Both the position numbers and the translations under genes were made by a program. Under the pieces are notes generated by a model, which had not been told where the DNA came from, searched no databases, and saw nothing but the letters and a program-made list of their open reading frames with translations. This document shows, one piece after another, positions 11,501-23,500 of a DNA stretch of 64,000 nucleotides. How positions within the stretch are numbered: position 1 is the first letter of the stretch; every line of letters starts with the position of its first letter. The DNA is taken from assembly GCF_963855985.1 (NCBI RefSeq), contig NC_087106.1:4013001-4077000 (forward strand). Direction: 5' to 3'. The DNA is from Ostrinia nubilalis. Its lineage: Eukaryota > Arthropoda > Insecta > Lepidoptera > Crambidae.

Positions 11501-14500
11501 TCATTGCCGGGACGGCACGGCAAGGGATTTTTAGGTGACGAATAATATGTAGGGTACACTGGGTACAGTTGTAACAGGGTACGGTTGTAACAACTCGAAT
11601 GTTATCAAACAATGCTCGTTATGTGAGTACAAGGGGAAGGATATGTGGGCGACAAGTCCATAAAATTTTGTTGTTCTTGTTGCCCGCATGCCCTTCCATT
11701 TGTACCCATTACCTACCGAGCTACATTGGAGTCGTTACAACTGTACCCTTCTACAAAAGTACCGTCTCCCCTACGTTATAGTTTAACCGCTACGGTTGAA
11801 ATTGCAATGTTAAAGTTTTAGCAAGCCACGGCATGCTTAAGAATACCGAAGCGGCTACATTGCAATTTCAACCGTAGCCTTAAAACTATAAGGTACATTA
11901 TTCGTCACCTAAAGATCCCCTGCCGTGCCGTCCCGATAATGTGCGCAGTCCGTTAATGGCTGGTCTGATATGGGCTGTGACCGCTGAAGATGTGGGATGC
12001 GAATTTGTGAAGTTTTCGAAGGGTTAAGTGGAAACGTTAATGTATAACGAGTATTTATGTAATCGACAATACATCAATGTAAACACTGCAACGTTTTAGA
12101 TCTCAATTAAATGTTATTTTGCAACAAAAATTGCCTGATGTGCTGTTGACTGTATTTTTTGCATGCTTGCTATAGAAAGCAGTATTTAGTCAAGGTTTGA
12201 TTTTACAGAAAAATATGTACGAAAGAAATATTCGTAACGAGATTCACACATTTCAAATGAACATACTATTACACAAAAAAATTGAGACAGTACAATAGAT
12301 TTGAAATTGGACACAAATGGTATCCTTATTAATACAAACATTCGCCTTGTATTTGCCTGAATAAGCGTTTCATTTATTCATTATTGAACAGAGTTGAAAA
12401 TAATAGTAAGATCAATTAAATGATCTGATAATGAATGATAATAGGTATCTAAATAATAACGTTTCCACTATATATTCGCGGTATTCGTAGCCCACGACTG
12501 CAGCGAGCCCACGTCACGACAGGCCTGATAAAAACGGATGCGTTATCTCGGATGGGCTGTGGACGGCGGCATGCAGGATGTCTCTACCAATTATATGATA
12601 TCGTCGATTTTTTATAAAAAAAAAATCTCTTAAATTGAGTTGGGAGTATCGATTTAACAGAATTTAATTAAAATAGTAAGACACGGGTCTTAATGCGACG
12701 TTTATTGATGAGTTACATTATGTACTCACGGCTTGACGTTTCGGCTGCGATGCTGCAGCCGTGGTAATAGTAAGACCCGTGTCTTACTATTTTAATTGAA
12801 ATGGAACGCGAAAGTTTAACATCTAACAGAATTTTGTGTTGAATAACTTGCTTATTAGAATGTTAACCTCACAACAATGTTATTCATTTGAATTTATAGT
12901 TTATATTTTCCTGACAACTGCGATTGCGAAAAAAAGAAGATTTTCTTGTCGCAGTCTGAATCGATTTCTTGAACGAAAGATTTTGTAAAATCTTTTCACC
13001 TTGCGATACGATCACTAGCGTACCACTTTTTGGGTAACTTTCGTTTTGCATCATTACATTATTACCTCATTTTGAGATCAGAAAAATAAAACAGTAAATT
13101 GAAAATCTAAATAAATCAGTCGTTGGCCAAAAACAAATCATATTGCGCGATTTTGGTAGAGGCACCCTTAAAAAAATAAAAAATGATAAATGTAACATGC
13201 CAGAGATGATTAGTAAATGATTTTCCAAAGTATTTATTACAAAATAACGGATAAATAACAATGTGAAATGTATATTTTAAGAAAGTTAATAAATATTTTT
13301 CAAAGTTAGTAAAGTTAATGACAAGAAAATAAATAATAGTAAAAATATTGTTGCTTATAAAATATTAATGCTCTCAATGTATTATAAAAGTTATAAGAAA
13401 GAGATATTGGAATCTTAATTTAAGAATTATGTATGATCAAACAAAAAAATAAGTTCTTAATACACAAAAATATGAATTGACTTACAAAAATGTTATGAAT
13501 TCTGAGTGTGCTTTATCAAAATATGTTTATGAATAATAAATTGTCTTGGAAACTGCAACTTTACTCATAATCATTCACATCTTGTATTTTTATAGGTTTT
13601 TACATGATCAAGTTCAACTTGATCCCTATAGGAAGGAAAATCTTTTCTTCTGTAGTAAACAATTTTAGGAGATGTTTCATAGAAATATCATAGATTAGGC
13701 TGAGTCCGCACTACGGTTTTTTCCCGCAAGCGGTAAACCGCCTAACCGCGAGACCTCCCGAAACGTATACGAGGGAAAAAGCCGCAGTGCGGACGCCTGC
13801 ATTAGTTTTCCTTGGTTATAAAATCACGCGGTTAAAAACCGCGGCGGTTAAGCCGTAGTGCGGACTCGGCCTAAATGAATTAGTAACATCACATCACAAC
13901 TTCTGTCTGTCTAATAATTTGCCTATGTAAGATTATGGATGTTTTTTTTTATCTCAATAAAATGTACGTAGGTAGATTAACGCAAAGCTACATTTCAAAA
14001 AATAAATTTAAATGTTCAGATTTTTCAAATCCTCAAACTAAACTGTAAACTTGCAGTTTCCAAAACACAACAACAAATTGGACACAATATCCAACATTCG
14101 TACCTGGAACTCATCCCAGGGTATGGCGGCGCATTCATCCGTGCGGAGGTCATCCGCCGCAAAGCGGAGGCAAGATCGTCCGCCGACGCTTTGGTGGACT
14201 AAATGGATGTTGTTGAGGCGCCATGTGCAGGTCGATATCTGAGAGAAATTGACAGTGATTAAGAAAGGTAGATATAAAGTACTTTGAAAATAAAGGACTA
14301 ACAACTTCGGAGCTGCTAAAAAGGACAAATACAGGTTACGGATCAAGATGATTACAGATACATCTCTAAGCTTTTAAAAAAGGAAAAGATGAGATAACAC
14401 TATCGAATTAAGTTGTCAGACTTTCTTATTCTAAAACGAGGCGTGACGTTTAAAACTTGCGGACTGTACTGACATTGTAGCATAATGCAAATAAATAGGC

Positions 14501-17500
14501 AGCAGCAGAAAATTGTTTTATTCGAATAATAAGATCATCAGTGTCATCACTTTTCATCAGGTGAGATGCAGGCCAATAATTTTCTTGCTGTGGATAAAAA
14601 AACAGTAGTTGCATATTATACATTCTAAACTACTGACTGACGTTTGGTATAGTCCGGGGACAAGGGACTGTACTGACTGGCATATTGATCTGGTAATTAA
14701 ACCGGGTTGTAGTTTGGGTTCAGTTGCCGAACCAACAGGGTAAGAGAACCAGTTACATACCACGTCTCGTCTCCTACAGGAGCTGGTGACGGAATGGTCG
14801 CTGGGGGAGGATGAGCGTTCCACCACCTCAGCCGCCACTTCTACACCGCTGGACGAGCGACCGTGCTCGAACTCTCTGCAAGTAATCATTCTCAGGTCAT
14901 TTACCTTACTAATAAAAGTTACACGCGCGATAAAACATAGTTTAGAGACGTTTAGAATTCAAATGTCCTTTTAGACTGTTGTTAAACATCTTTTATCTCT
15001 CCACAGCAGTTCTTCTGCTCTGACCTTCTCTAACCAACATGTATCGGCAAACATAGCATAGAACTTGTTCGATAGACTGACTTCTTTAAGAAAATAGCTG
15101 GCTGAATAAAGATCGTGTTTTGTGGCGTTTCTTGGACGACCCAAGAGAGAACTGCTATAAGCTGTACATTGATAAAATGTTAGTCAGGACTGGCGGTGAC
15201 GTCATTAGCCGCGGGTGACATCACGCTACTTGCCTGAAGGCGACGTCAGCATCATCGGGCGACTCGGCCGCTAGTCCCACTACGACGTATCGCTCGCTAT
15301 CAGAACTGGCTGTGGAGGCGGCGTCGCTTCGTCCGTGACGTCATTAGCAGCGGGTGACGTCACGCTACTTGCCTGAAGGCGACGTCGGCATCATCAGACG
15401 TATCGCCTGCTGTCGAAACTGGCTGTGGAGGCGGCGTCGCTTCGTCCGTGACGTCATTAGCGGCGGGTGACGTCACGCTACTAGCCTGAAGGTGACGTCA
15501 GCATCGTCGGGTGACTCTACCGCTAGTCCTACTACGATGTATTGCTCGCTGTCGGAACTGGCTGTGGAGGCGGCGTTGCTTCAGTGGCGGCGTAGCATGG
15601 GTTGGCACCCGGGACGATCACCCCCCCCTCCCGTCATAAGTCCTAAGGCACCCCCTGGTACCCCCCACTTTCCGCCCCTAGAAGATTGAAAGATAATCGC
15701 ATCCCCCCCATCATGACAGAGACCGCAGATTTGCCATGCAGATGTGCCAGTGAGTATACTAATCTGCGCGACTTGTGTCACCCCCTGATGCTTGGCACCA
15801 GGGGCGGACCGCCCTCACCGCCCCCCCCTTACGCCGCTACTGCGTTGCTTCGTCCGTGACGTCACTAGTGCGGGTGAAATCACTCTACTTACCTGAAGGC
15901 GACGTCAGAAGTAGCTGTGGATACGGCGTCGCTGCGAGCGTCGTCGAGGGTCAGCGCGCTGTCTATCGACGTCACTAGTGACGTCAGGCCGCGGGTGACG
16001 TCACGCTACTTGCCTGAAGGCGACGTCAGCATCATCGGGCGACTCAGCCGCTAATCCAACAACGACGTATCGCTCGCTATCGGAACTGGCTGTGGAGGTG
16101 GCGTCGCTTCTTCCGTGACTCCATTAGCCGCGGGTGACGTCACGCTACTAGCCTGAAGGCGATGTCAGAACTGGCTGTGGATACGGCGTCGCTGCGAGCA
16201 TCGTTGCTGTTTATAGACGTCATTAAACGTCACGCTACTTGCCTGAAGGCAACGTCAGTATCATCAGACGTATCGCTCGCTGTCAGAACTGGCTGTGGAG
16301 GCGGCGTCGCTGCGAGCGTCGCACGCTGTCTATCGACGTCACTAGTGACGTCAGGTTGCGGGTGACGTCACGCTACTTGCCTGAAGGCGACGTCAGCGTC
16401 ATCAGGTGACTCGGCCGCTAGTCCGACCACGACGTATCGCTCGCTATCGGAACTGGCTGTGGAGGCGGCGTCGCTTCATCCGTGACGTCATAAGCTGCGA
16501 GTGACGTCACGCTACTTGCCTGAAGGCGACGTCAGCGTCATCAGGTGACTCGGCCGCTAATCCAACTACGACGTATCTCTCGCTATCGGAACTGGCTGTG
16601 GAGGCGGCGTCGCGGGTCAGCGCGCTGTCTATCGACGTCACTAGTGACGACACTGGCGGCGGGTGACGTCATTAGCTGCGGGTGACGTCACACTACTTGC
16701 CTAAAGGCGACGTCAGCATCATCAGGCGACTCGGCCGCTAGTCCCACCACGACGTATCGCTCGCTATCATAACTGGCTGTGAAGGCGGCGTTGCTTGGTC
16801 CGTGACGTCACAAGCTGTGGGTGACGTCATGCTACTTGCCTGAAGGCGACGTCAGCATCATCAGGTGACTCGGCCGCTAATCCAACTACGACGTATCGCT
16901 CGCTATCGGAACTGGCTGTGGAGGCAGCGTCGCTTCGTCCGTGACGTCATTAGCGGCGGGTGACGTCACTCTACTTGCCTGAAGGCGACGTCAGCGTCAT
17001 CAGGTGACTCGGCCGCTAGTCCCACCACGACGTATCGCTCGCTATCAGAACTGGCTGTGGAGGCGGCGTCGCTGCGAGCGTCATCGCGCTGTCTATCGAC
17101 GTCACTAGTGACGTCAGGCTGCGGGTGACGTCACGCTACTTGCCTGAAGGCGACGTCATCATCAGGCGACTCGGCCGCTAGTCCGACCACGACGTATCGC
17201 TCGCTATCAGAACTGGCTGTGGAGGCGGCGTCGCTTAGTCCGTGACGTCATTAGACGCGGGTGACGTCACGCTACTTGCCTGAAGGCGACGTCAGCATCA
17301 TCAGACGTATCGCTCGCTGTCAGAACTGGCTGTGGAGGCGGCGTCGCTGTGAGCGTGACGTCACTAGCTGCGGGTGACGTCACGCTACTTGCCTGAAAGC
17401 GACGTCAGCGTCATCAGGCGACTCAGCCGCTAGTCCGACCACGACGTATCGCTCGCTGTCAGAACTGGCTGTGGAGGCGGCGTCGCTTCGAGCGTCGTCG

Positions 17501-20500
17501 CGGGTCAGCGCGCTGTCTATCGACGTCACTAGTGACGTCAGCCCGCGACGCATAGACGAAAAGCCTGGGAAGATAATAAAATAAGAAGTTTTATATGTCA
17601 GTTGTGTTTTTCAACAGATTTACTTCACAATGTTATCCAGCATCGCAATTTTATACAATATCTGTTGCTACGGCGAGTGATGGTCTCAAAATAGGGGTAG
17701 GAGTACAAATTAAAGGAAGGGAATATGAGCGTTATAACAACCCTGTATTTTTAGGCTGGTTTTAGAATCACGCTGACGCACGCTGATCGTCGGCGCTGAC
17801 AGCCGAAATATAATGAAGAAGCATCGGCGCCGACGATCAGCGAGCGGTCAGCGCTATTCTAAGACCAGAAAGAACGATAAAAAAAAGTGTGTTCTTTCCG
17901 CAAAAATATCAAGATAAGTTACTAACTGTGCCATCTTGAGTAGATGACATAGATGCTATTTAGGCATATAACAGCCCAATAATTTTTCATCACTTCTTAC
18001 CTCCAAAGCTCAGTCCAGGGCTGGGAGGCGGCACCTCCTCGGCAGGCAGCGGCTGCGCTGAGTACACCTCGACCGAAGCTGTGGTGGCTAACACTCCACT
18101 GTCACGGTCTAGCATAGACGGCGCCATTGTCGCTTCCGAACCTAAAATTAAGTTCAAAATAAGTCTTCATAGTAACATCACACGTTCAATCATAAAGGTT
18201 ATTTGACTAAGGGTGGATTTGACCAAACAAGAAAAACTTAAATCTCAGAATAAACTTATCATTTTGACATATTTCCCATATTGAAACTGTCAATGTGCCA
18301 GTTATACCAGGAGTTATTCTCGGATAAAATTTTGGTTGAATCAGGCCTAATACATCCATATAGCACACAAGGTGACACAAGAAGGGGTCATCATACGTGG
18401 TCGTCTGATACTAGTAAACCATATGATCTCCGACATCATTTTCAGAACTCGATTTATTAAACTATAACACTGAAAAACTTCATCGAAATCCATCGCAATT
18501 TTGCGTGAAAGAGTAATAAGGAACCATCCATCTATCCTCACAAACTTTCGAATGTATTACACACATTCATGTAACCATGATGTATTTTTTTTCAAGTACA
18601 AGTCCTTACCCATCTTCAAGTCCTGTAAACTGGAGGAGTCCAGCGGAACACTGTCCAGATCTCTGGAGGACTCTTGGCCTGGACAACTTGACGGCAGCAC
18701 CAAAGTCAGTTCTACTGCTGGCACCACCAGACCCAGCACTATTGCTCTGCAAGAAGGATACAAAATATTTGCAAACCTCACTGAAGAAAAGACAAAAATA
18801 ATATCACTCGCAGCAACAAAGGTTCCAATTTCCTCCCAGAATCAATATCAAAGTTGCCAATCCGTGATACCAACTAGTGATACCCAATGTTGTCTATTTA
18901 GATCCCATCTCAATGGGGTCACGATAATGACGTGGATGTGACACAGTCCATGAGATCAGCGAGATGAATTTATGTTTTTTTTATGCATAACAAGGCAGGT
19001 ATTTGTCCGCAATCGCGCCTGGTGTTGAGTGGAATGCAGTCTAGGAACCATCCTAATATTCACTCTCGCCTTGAAAAGGATTATAATGTGCCCCCTTTCT
19101 CTACAAAGATTATGTAGGGTAGTAGTAAGTATACTTAGTGGCATCACTTGGTGAGCCGCAGTTAGCCTCATCAATTGGTGAGGCATGAATCAGTTAACAT
19201 CAGCACAGTGCTAGTGGTGGTGTTACTTGCCCAGTCGAAGGACTCGTTTGACTCGCGCTCTGCCATACTAAGGCTGCGTTTCTACCAGAGATGTGCGAGG
19301 ATACGTAGCGAGGGATGTATTTGTAAAGATCCAATAGAATAGCTTCATTTACCTCGCCTCGCTACGCATCCTTACATCTCTGATGGAAACGCAGTCTAAT
19401 TGCCTGCTCTTCTGACAGAGAGAGAGCCCATCATACACCACAAAACCTATTGGTGCTTACCCAGTCTCTGCTTGAGGTTGCCTTTCCGCGTCGTGCGCTA
19501 ACCAGGCCGCCATTTCTGACACTCGCTATAACTGTCGCATCAGGGATAGCATCTGGTGGTGGTTGAGTTGCAGCCCCGCTAGGCCGCACGTGCGAGCCAC
19601 GCAGTAGATCTTTGGCCAGGCCACGTAATGCGTGCACTTACATATACCATAGAAAAATACTTTCCCCCGGGACAAACTTGACCTTCACTGGTTGGGTTTT
19701 TAATGACATTCAAGCTGCAGATCCTGGCTACATTGGAGTTGCAGCGGTGGGAATAGTCCCGTATACCATAGAAAAAAATGTTGGACGCAGCGACCCGGCC
19801 GCGTGGTCGCCTAATTCGCAGGAGGCCTTAGTGACATCTTAAGGGAGAGACTGCGGCAGTCACATAGGGGCACACACCCGAACGACTCGCGTCCTACCAT
19901 ATTAAGTGCCTGCTCTTCTGACAGAGAGAATTTCACATAGCTCATTGGTTCCCTCAGACCAACAGGTATGCAATTCAATGCATTTTTCAGTCGCAAAAAT
20001 CCCTTTACTTACCCAGTCTCTGCTTGAGGTTGCCTTTCCGCGTCGTGCGCTAACCAGGCGGCCATTTCTGACACTCGCTCCAGCTGTCGCAGTAGGAATA
20101 GCATCTGGTAGTGGTTGAGCTGAAGCCCGGCCAGGCCGCACGTGCGAGCCACGCAGTAGATCTTGGAGAAACCCTCGTCGAAACATAGCTGTGGGAAGAA
20201 GAAGTTGGTTTGTCATGGATTTTGACCCTTATTATGCAAATAAAAGACTAACGTGCTCCCGAGTACGTTATGGCCTCATACTGAGCAGAGACCAATTTGG
20301 TACAAATAATTCTTTTTTTGCTCTATTGTTGATCTGTATTGTAATATCTTTGATACCAAATAAATATCTTTTCTTTCTTTCTTTAATGTTTGTTCCAAAA
20401 TAGCAATTATTATCTGCCATAGTGCCTAGCTCGTAGTACTACCATCTGTACATCTGCTCGTAGTACTATCAAGCTGTCCTGACCTAAAATATTACTCAAT

Positions 20501-23500
20501 GAACAATAAACTAATTTAGTTGATAGCGAGCGAGAAAGGCTGGTGTGCTGCGATGCTCGTAATGTGATTGCTAAATTTTGGTAAACGTCATTTAAACAGA
20601 TGTCTCTTGTAGACAACTGAGGGAGAAACGAATATGGCAAGCAAAAGCTAGGTACTCCCAACAATTTAAAGTAAATAACACAACGGATTGTTACAATATC
20701 GCGCTTATAATAAGCGTATAGGGTACCACAAGTTTAGCCAGAAGTATTGTACTTACCCAAGCCGACAGTGGCGTGGCGTCAAGCAACGGCGCCGGTTTGT
20801 AGTTAGTTGCCCTCGCGCCGCAGAAGTCCGCCTATAATGGTTCGACCCGCAAGCAGCATAATGACCTGTCCTCCTTCCACATAAGGTACACTTTACTTTG
20901 GACTCACCCAAGCCGACAGTGGCGTGGCATCAAGCAACGGTGCCGGTTTGTAGTTAGTAGCTCTCGCGACGCAGAAGTCTGCCCATAATGGTTCGACCCG
21001 CAAGCACCATATTGATCTGTCCTCCTTCCACATAAGGTACACTTTACTTTGGACTCACCCAAGCCGACAGTGGCGTGGCGTTTAGCAACGGCGCCGGTTT
21101 ATAGTTAGTAGCTCTCGCGCCGCAGAAGTCTGCCCATAGAGGTTCACCATAATGACCTGTCCTCCTTCCACATAAGGTACACTTTGGACGACTCACCCAA
21201 GCCGACAGTGGCGTGGCGTCAAGCAACGGCGCCGGTTTGTAGTTAGTAGCCCTCGCGCCGCAGAAGTCCGCCCATAGAGGCTCGACCCGCAAGCAGTATA
21301 ATGATCTGTCCTCCTTCCACATAAGGTACACTTTACTTTGGACTCACCCAAGCCGACAGTGGCGTGGCGTCTAGCAACGGCGCCGGTTTATAGTTAGTAG
21401 CCCTCGCGCCGCAGAAATCTGCCCATAATGGTTCAACTCGCAAGCAGCATATTGACCTGTCCTCCTTCCACATAAGGTACACTTTACTTTGGACTCGCCC
21501 AAGCCGACTGTGGCGTGGCGTCTAGCAACGGCGCCGGTTTATAGTTAGTGGCCCTCGCGCCGCGGAACTCTGCCCATAATGGTTCGACCCGCAAGCAGTA
21601 TAATGACCTGTCCTCCTTCCACATAAGGTACACTTTACTTTGGACTCACCCAAGCCGACTGTGGCGTGGCGTCTAGCAACGGCGCCGGTTTATAGTTAGT
21701 GGCCCTCGCGCCGCGGAACTCTGCCCATAATGGTTCGACCCGCAAGCAGTATAATGACCTGTCCTCCTTCCACATAAGGTACACTTTACTTTGGACTCAC
21801 CCAAGCCGACAGTGGCGTGGCGTCTAGCAACGGCGCCGGTTTATAGTTAGTAGCCCTCGCGCCGCAGAAGTCCGCCCATAATGGTTCGACCCGCAAGCAC
21901 CATATCGATCGGTTCTCTTTCCATAGCATCTCTGGAGTTATGGCTGTGCCGCGTTCTAGGTCGTCAAGATCTGAGAGTAAAAGAATTTTCAAGTACTGAA
22001 GCTTTTATATTCGGATCAGTATTCGTACATAATCTTGTGAACTGATTAACAAAGGAGCCGAGATTCTAGCGCTGTTTCTTCTCAGCACTATCCAGCTTAA
22101 TTGTTATAAAGCAGTATCCCATATACATTAACAATAGCAGAATAATTGTTACAATATCAGATAATTTCAAGGAAAAAATTTTTTTTATGACATGTATTTT
22201 ACTGCTCTATTATCCACAATTGACACATCATGTTACACGATCGATGACATGAAGTTCACCGGGCAAGCTTGTGTCAAATATTTTTTAGAATCCAAGGATC
22301 TGTCATCATGACTATTATGTTCGGATTTTAGGGTCATTTTTAAAAGCAAGCTTCAAAGTTTTTAAGCTTAGAAGAAATAAATTAACCCACTCACTGTCAG
22401 CATGAAGTATGAACTGCTCGTGTATAGGGTCGACGTCATCAGCCGAGCAGGGAAACTGGCCGCGCGCAGGCGCCGACCGCTGCAGCGCTGCCAAGATGGC
22501 GGCCAAGTCGGCGCGGGTGCCCGCCGTGTCTGAAAACACGTACATCATCATCATCATTTCAGCCATAGGACGTCCACTGCTGAACATAGGCCTCCCCCAA
22601 TGCTTTTCACGTTGATCGATTGGTAACGGCCTGCGTCCAAGCACGTACGGTAAGTAATAATTACAAGATAAATTGTTTCAAAAACCTCCAGCCACCTCTT
22701 TCTCTTCCCCGTAGGCTTAGGATGCCGTGATAAGCTTTTAGCTCGTCATTTTATAGATATTACGCGATAAGTCGCCTGCCGGGCACATTGTTTATTTCAA
22801 TCAAACCCTGCTCTGGGCTAGGATGCGCACCGTGATAAAATATTATCGATGATATTAGACGGCAAATGTATGAATTATCGCGTCATATCGATAAAATGAC
22901 GCGCTAAAAGCTTATCACGGTGCGCATCTTGACGCCCGTATTCACAAACATTACTATGAGGTCTCACAGTGCGCGGGGACGCACAGGATGACACATGTAC
23001 CAATCACAGAGCTCTATTCAACGCTGTGCTTTCGATTTGCTACTTCGCCTAAGAAAACATCGTTTGTGAATAAGGGCGTAAGCCTACTGGGAAGAGAAAG
23101 TGGTGGTCGGAGTTTGCTTTAGCCTATTTTTCAGTCACCTATCTTTCTCATTATACATATACATACGTGTTTACTATTCTCGGCGAATTGTGTTATGGAG
23201 AGCCACATTGTGTGTCTGACTCTCGCTAGTGGATAAGATAGTGACAGCAACTGGGGAACACTGAAGTATTCGGAGTTTACCATAGGTAAAGGAATCTTGT
23301 GTATGACCTACAAAGTGCTATAATCTCGTACTTACTGGCTCTCGGCGGCTCACGCACGTTATTGCGTTAACGAAATCAAGCTTATGTATGAACGACGAAG
23401 TGTTATAGTTGCATGCAGCTCCTTGGGCCGATCGCGCTGCTGCGAGATATGCTCGGACTGGCCAATAGCGACCTTATGACTGAGCCACTAAGTGTTATAG

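Larger units (their letters stand above)
8850..14103 (-). other. BLTP3 intron 23, noncoding, MITE-rich
   Basis: 5.25 kb with no supportable coding exon. Much of it is AT-rich. It holds a LINE tail (10437-10532), a MITE-like pair near 9860-9960, nested hairpins (11508-11932) and further MITEs (12666-12799, 13697-13875). Confidence 0.7.

Noticed and set aside
14557..14889. 110-codon minus-strand frame as a single coding unit
   Set aside because: Only 14761-14875 is bounded by acceptor and donor in matching phases; the remainder is intron read-through.
15220..17560. CRISPR-like or satellite array
   Set aside because: Units are not repeat plus unique spacer; they are exon 21 3' ends with a splice donor, in a eukaryotic gene.
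18501..18941. 146-codon plus-strand frame
   Set aside because: Antisense to BLTP3 exon 19, which has matching splice sites and family similarity.
20757..21794. A multi-repeat protein encoded by the exon 17 array
   Set aside because: Units are separated by about 23 bases with donors but no acceptors, and reading through them gives no continuous conserved frame.
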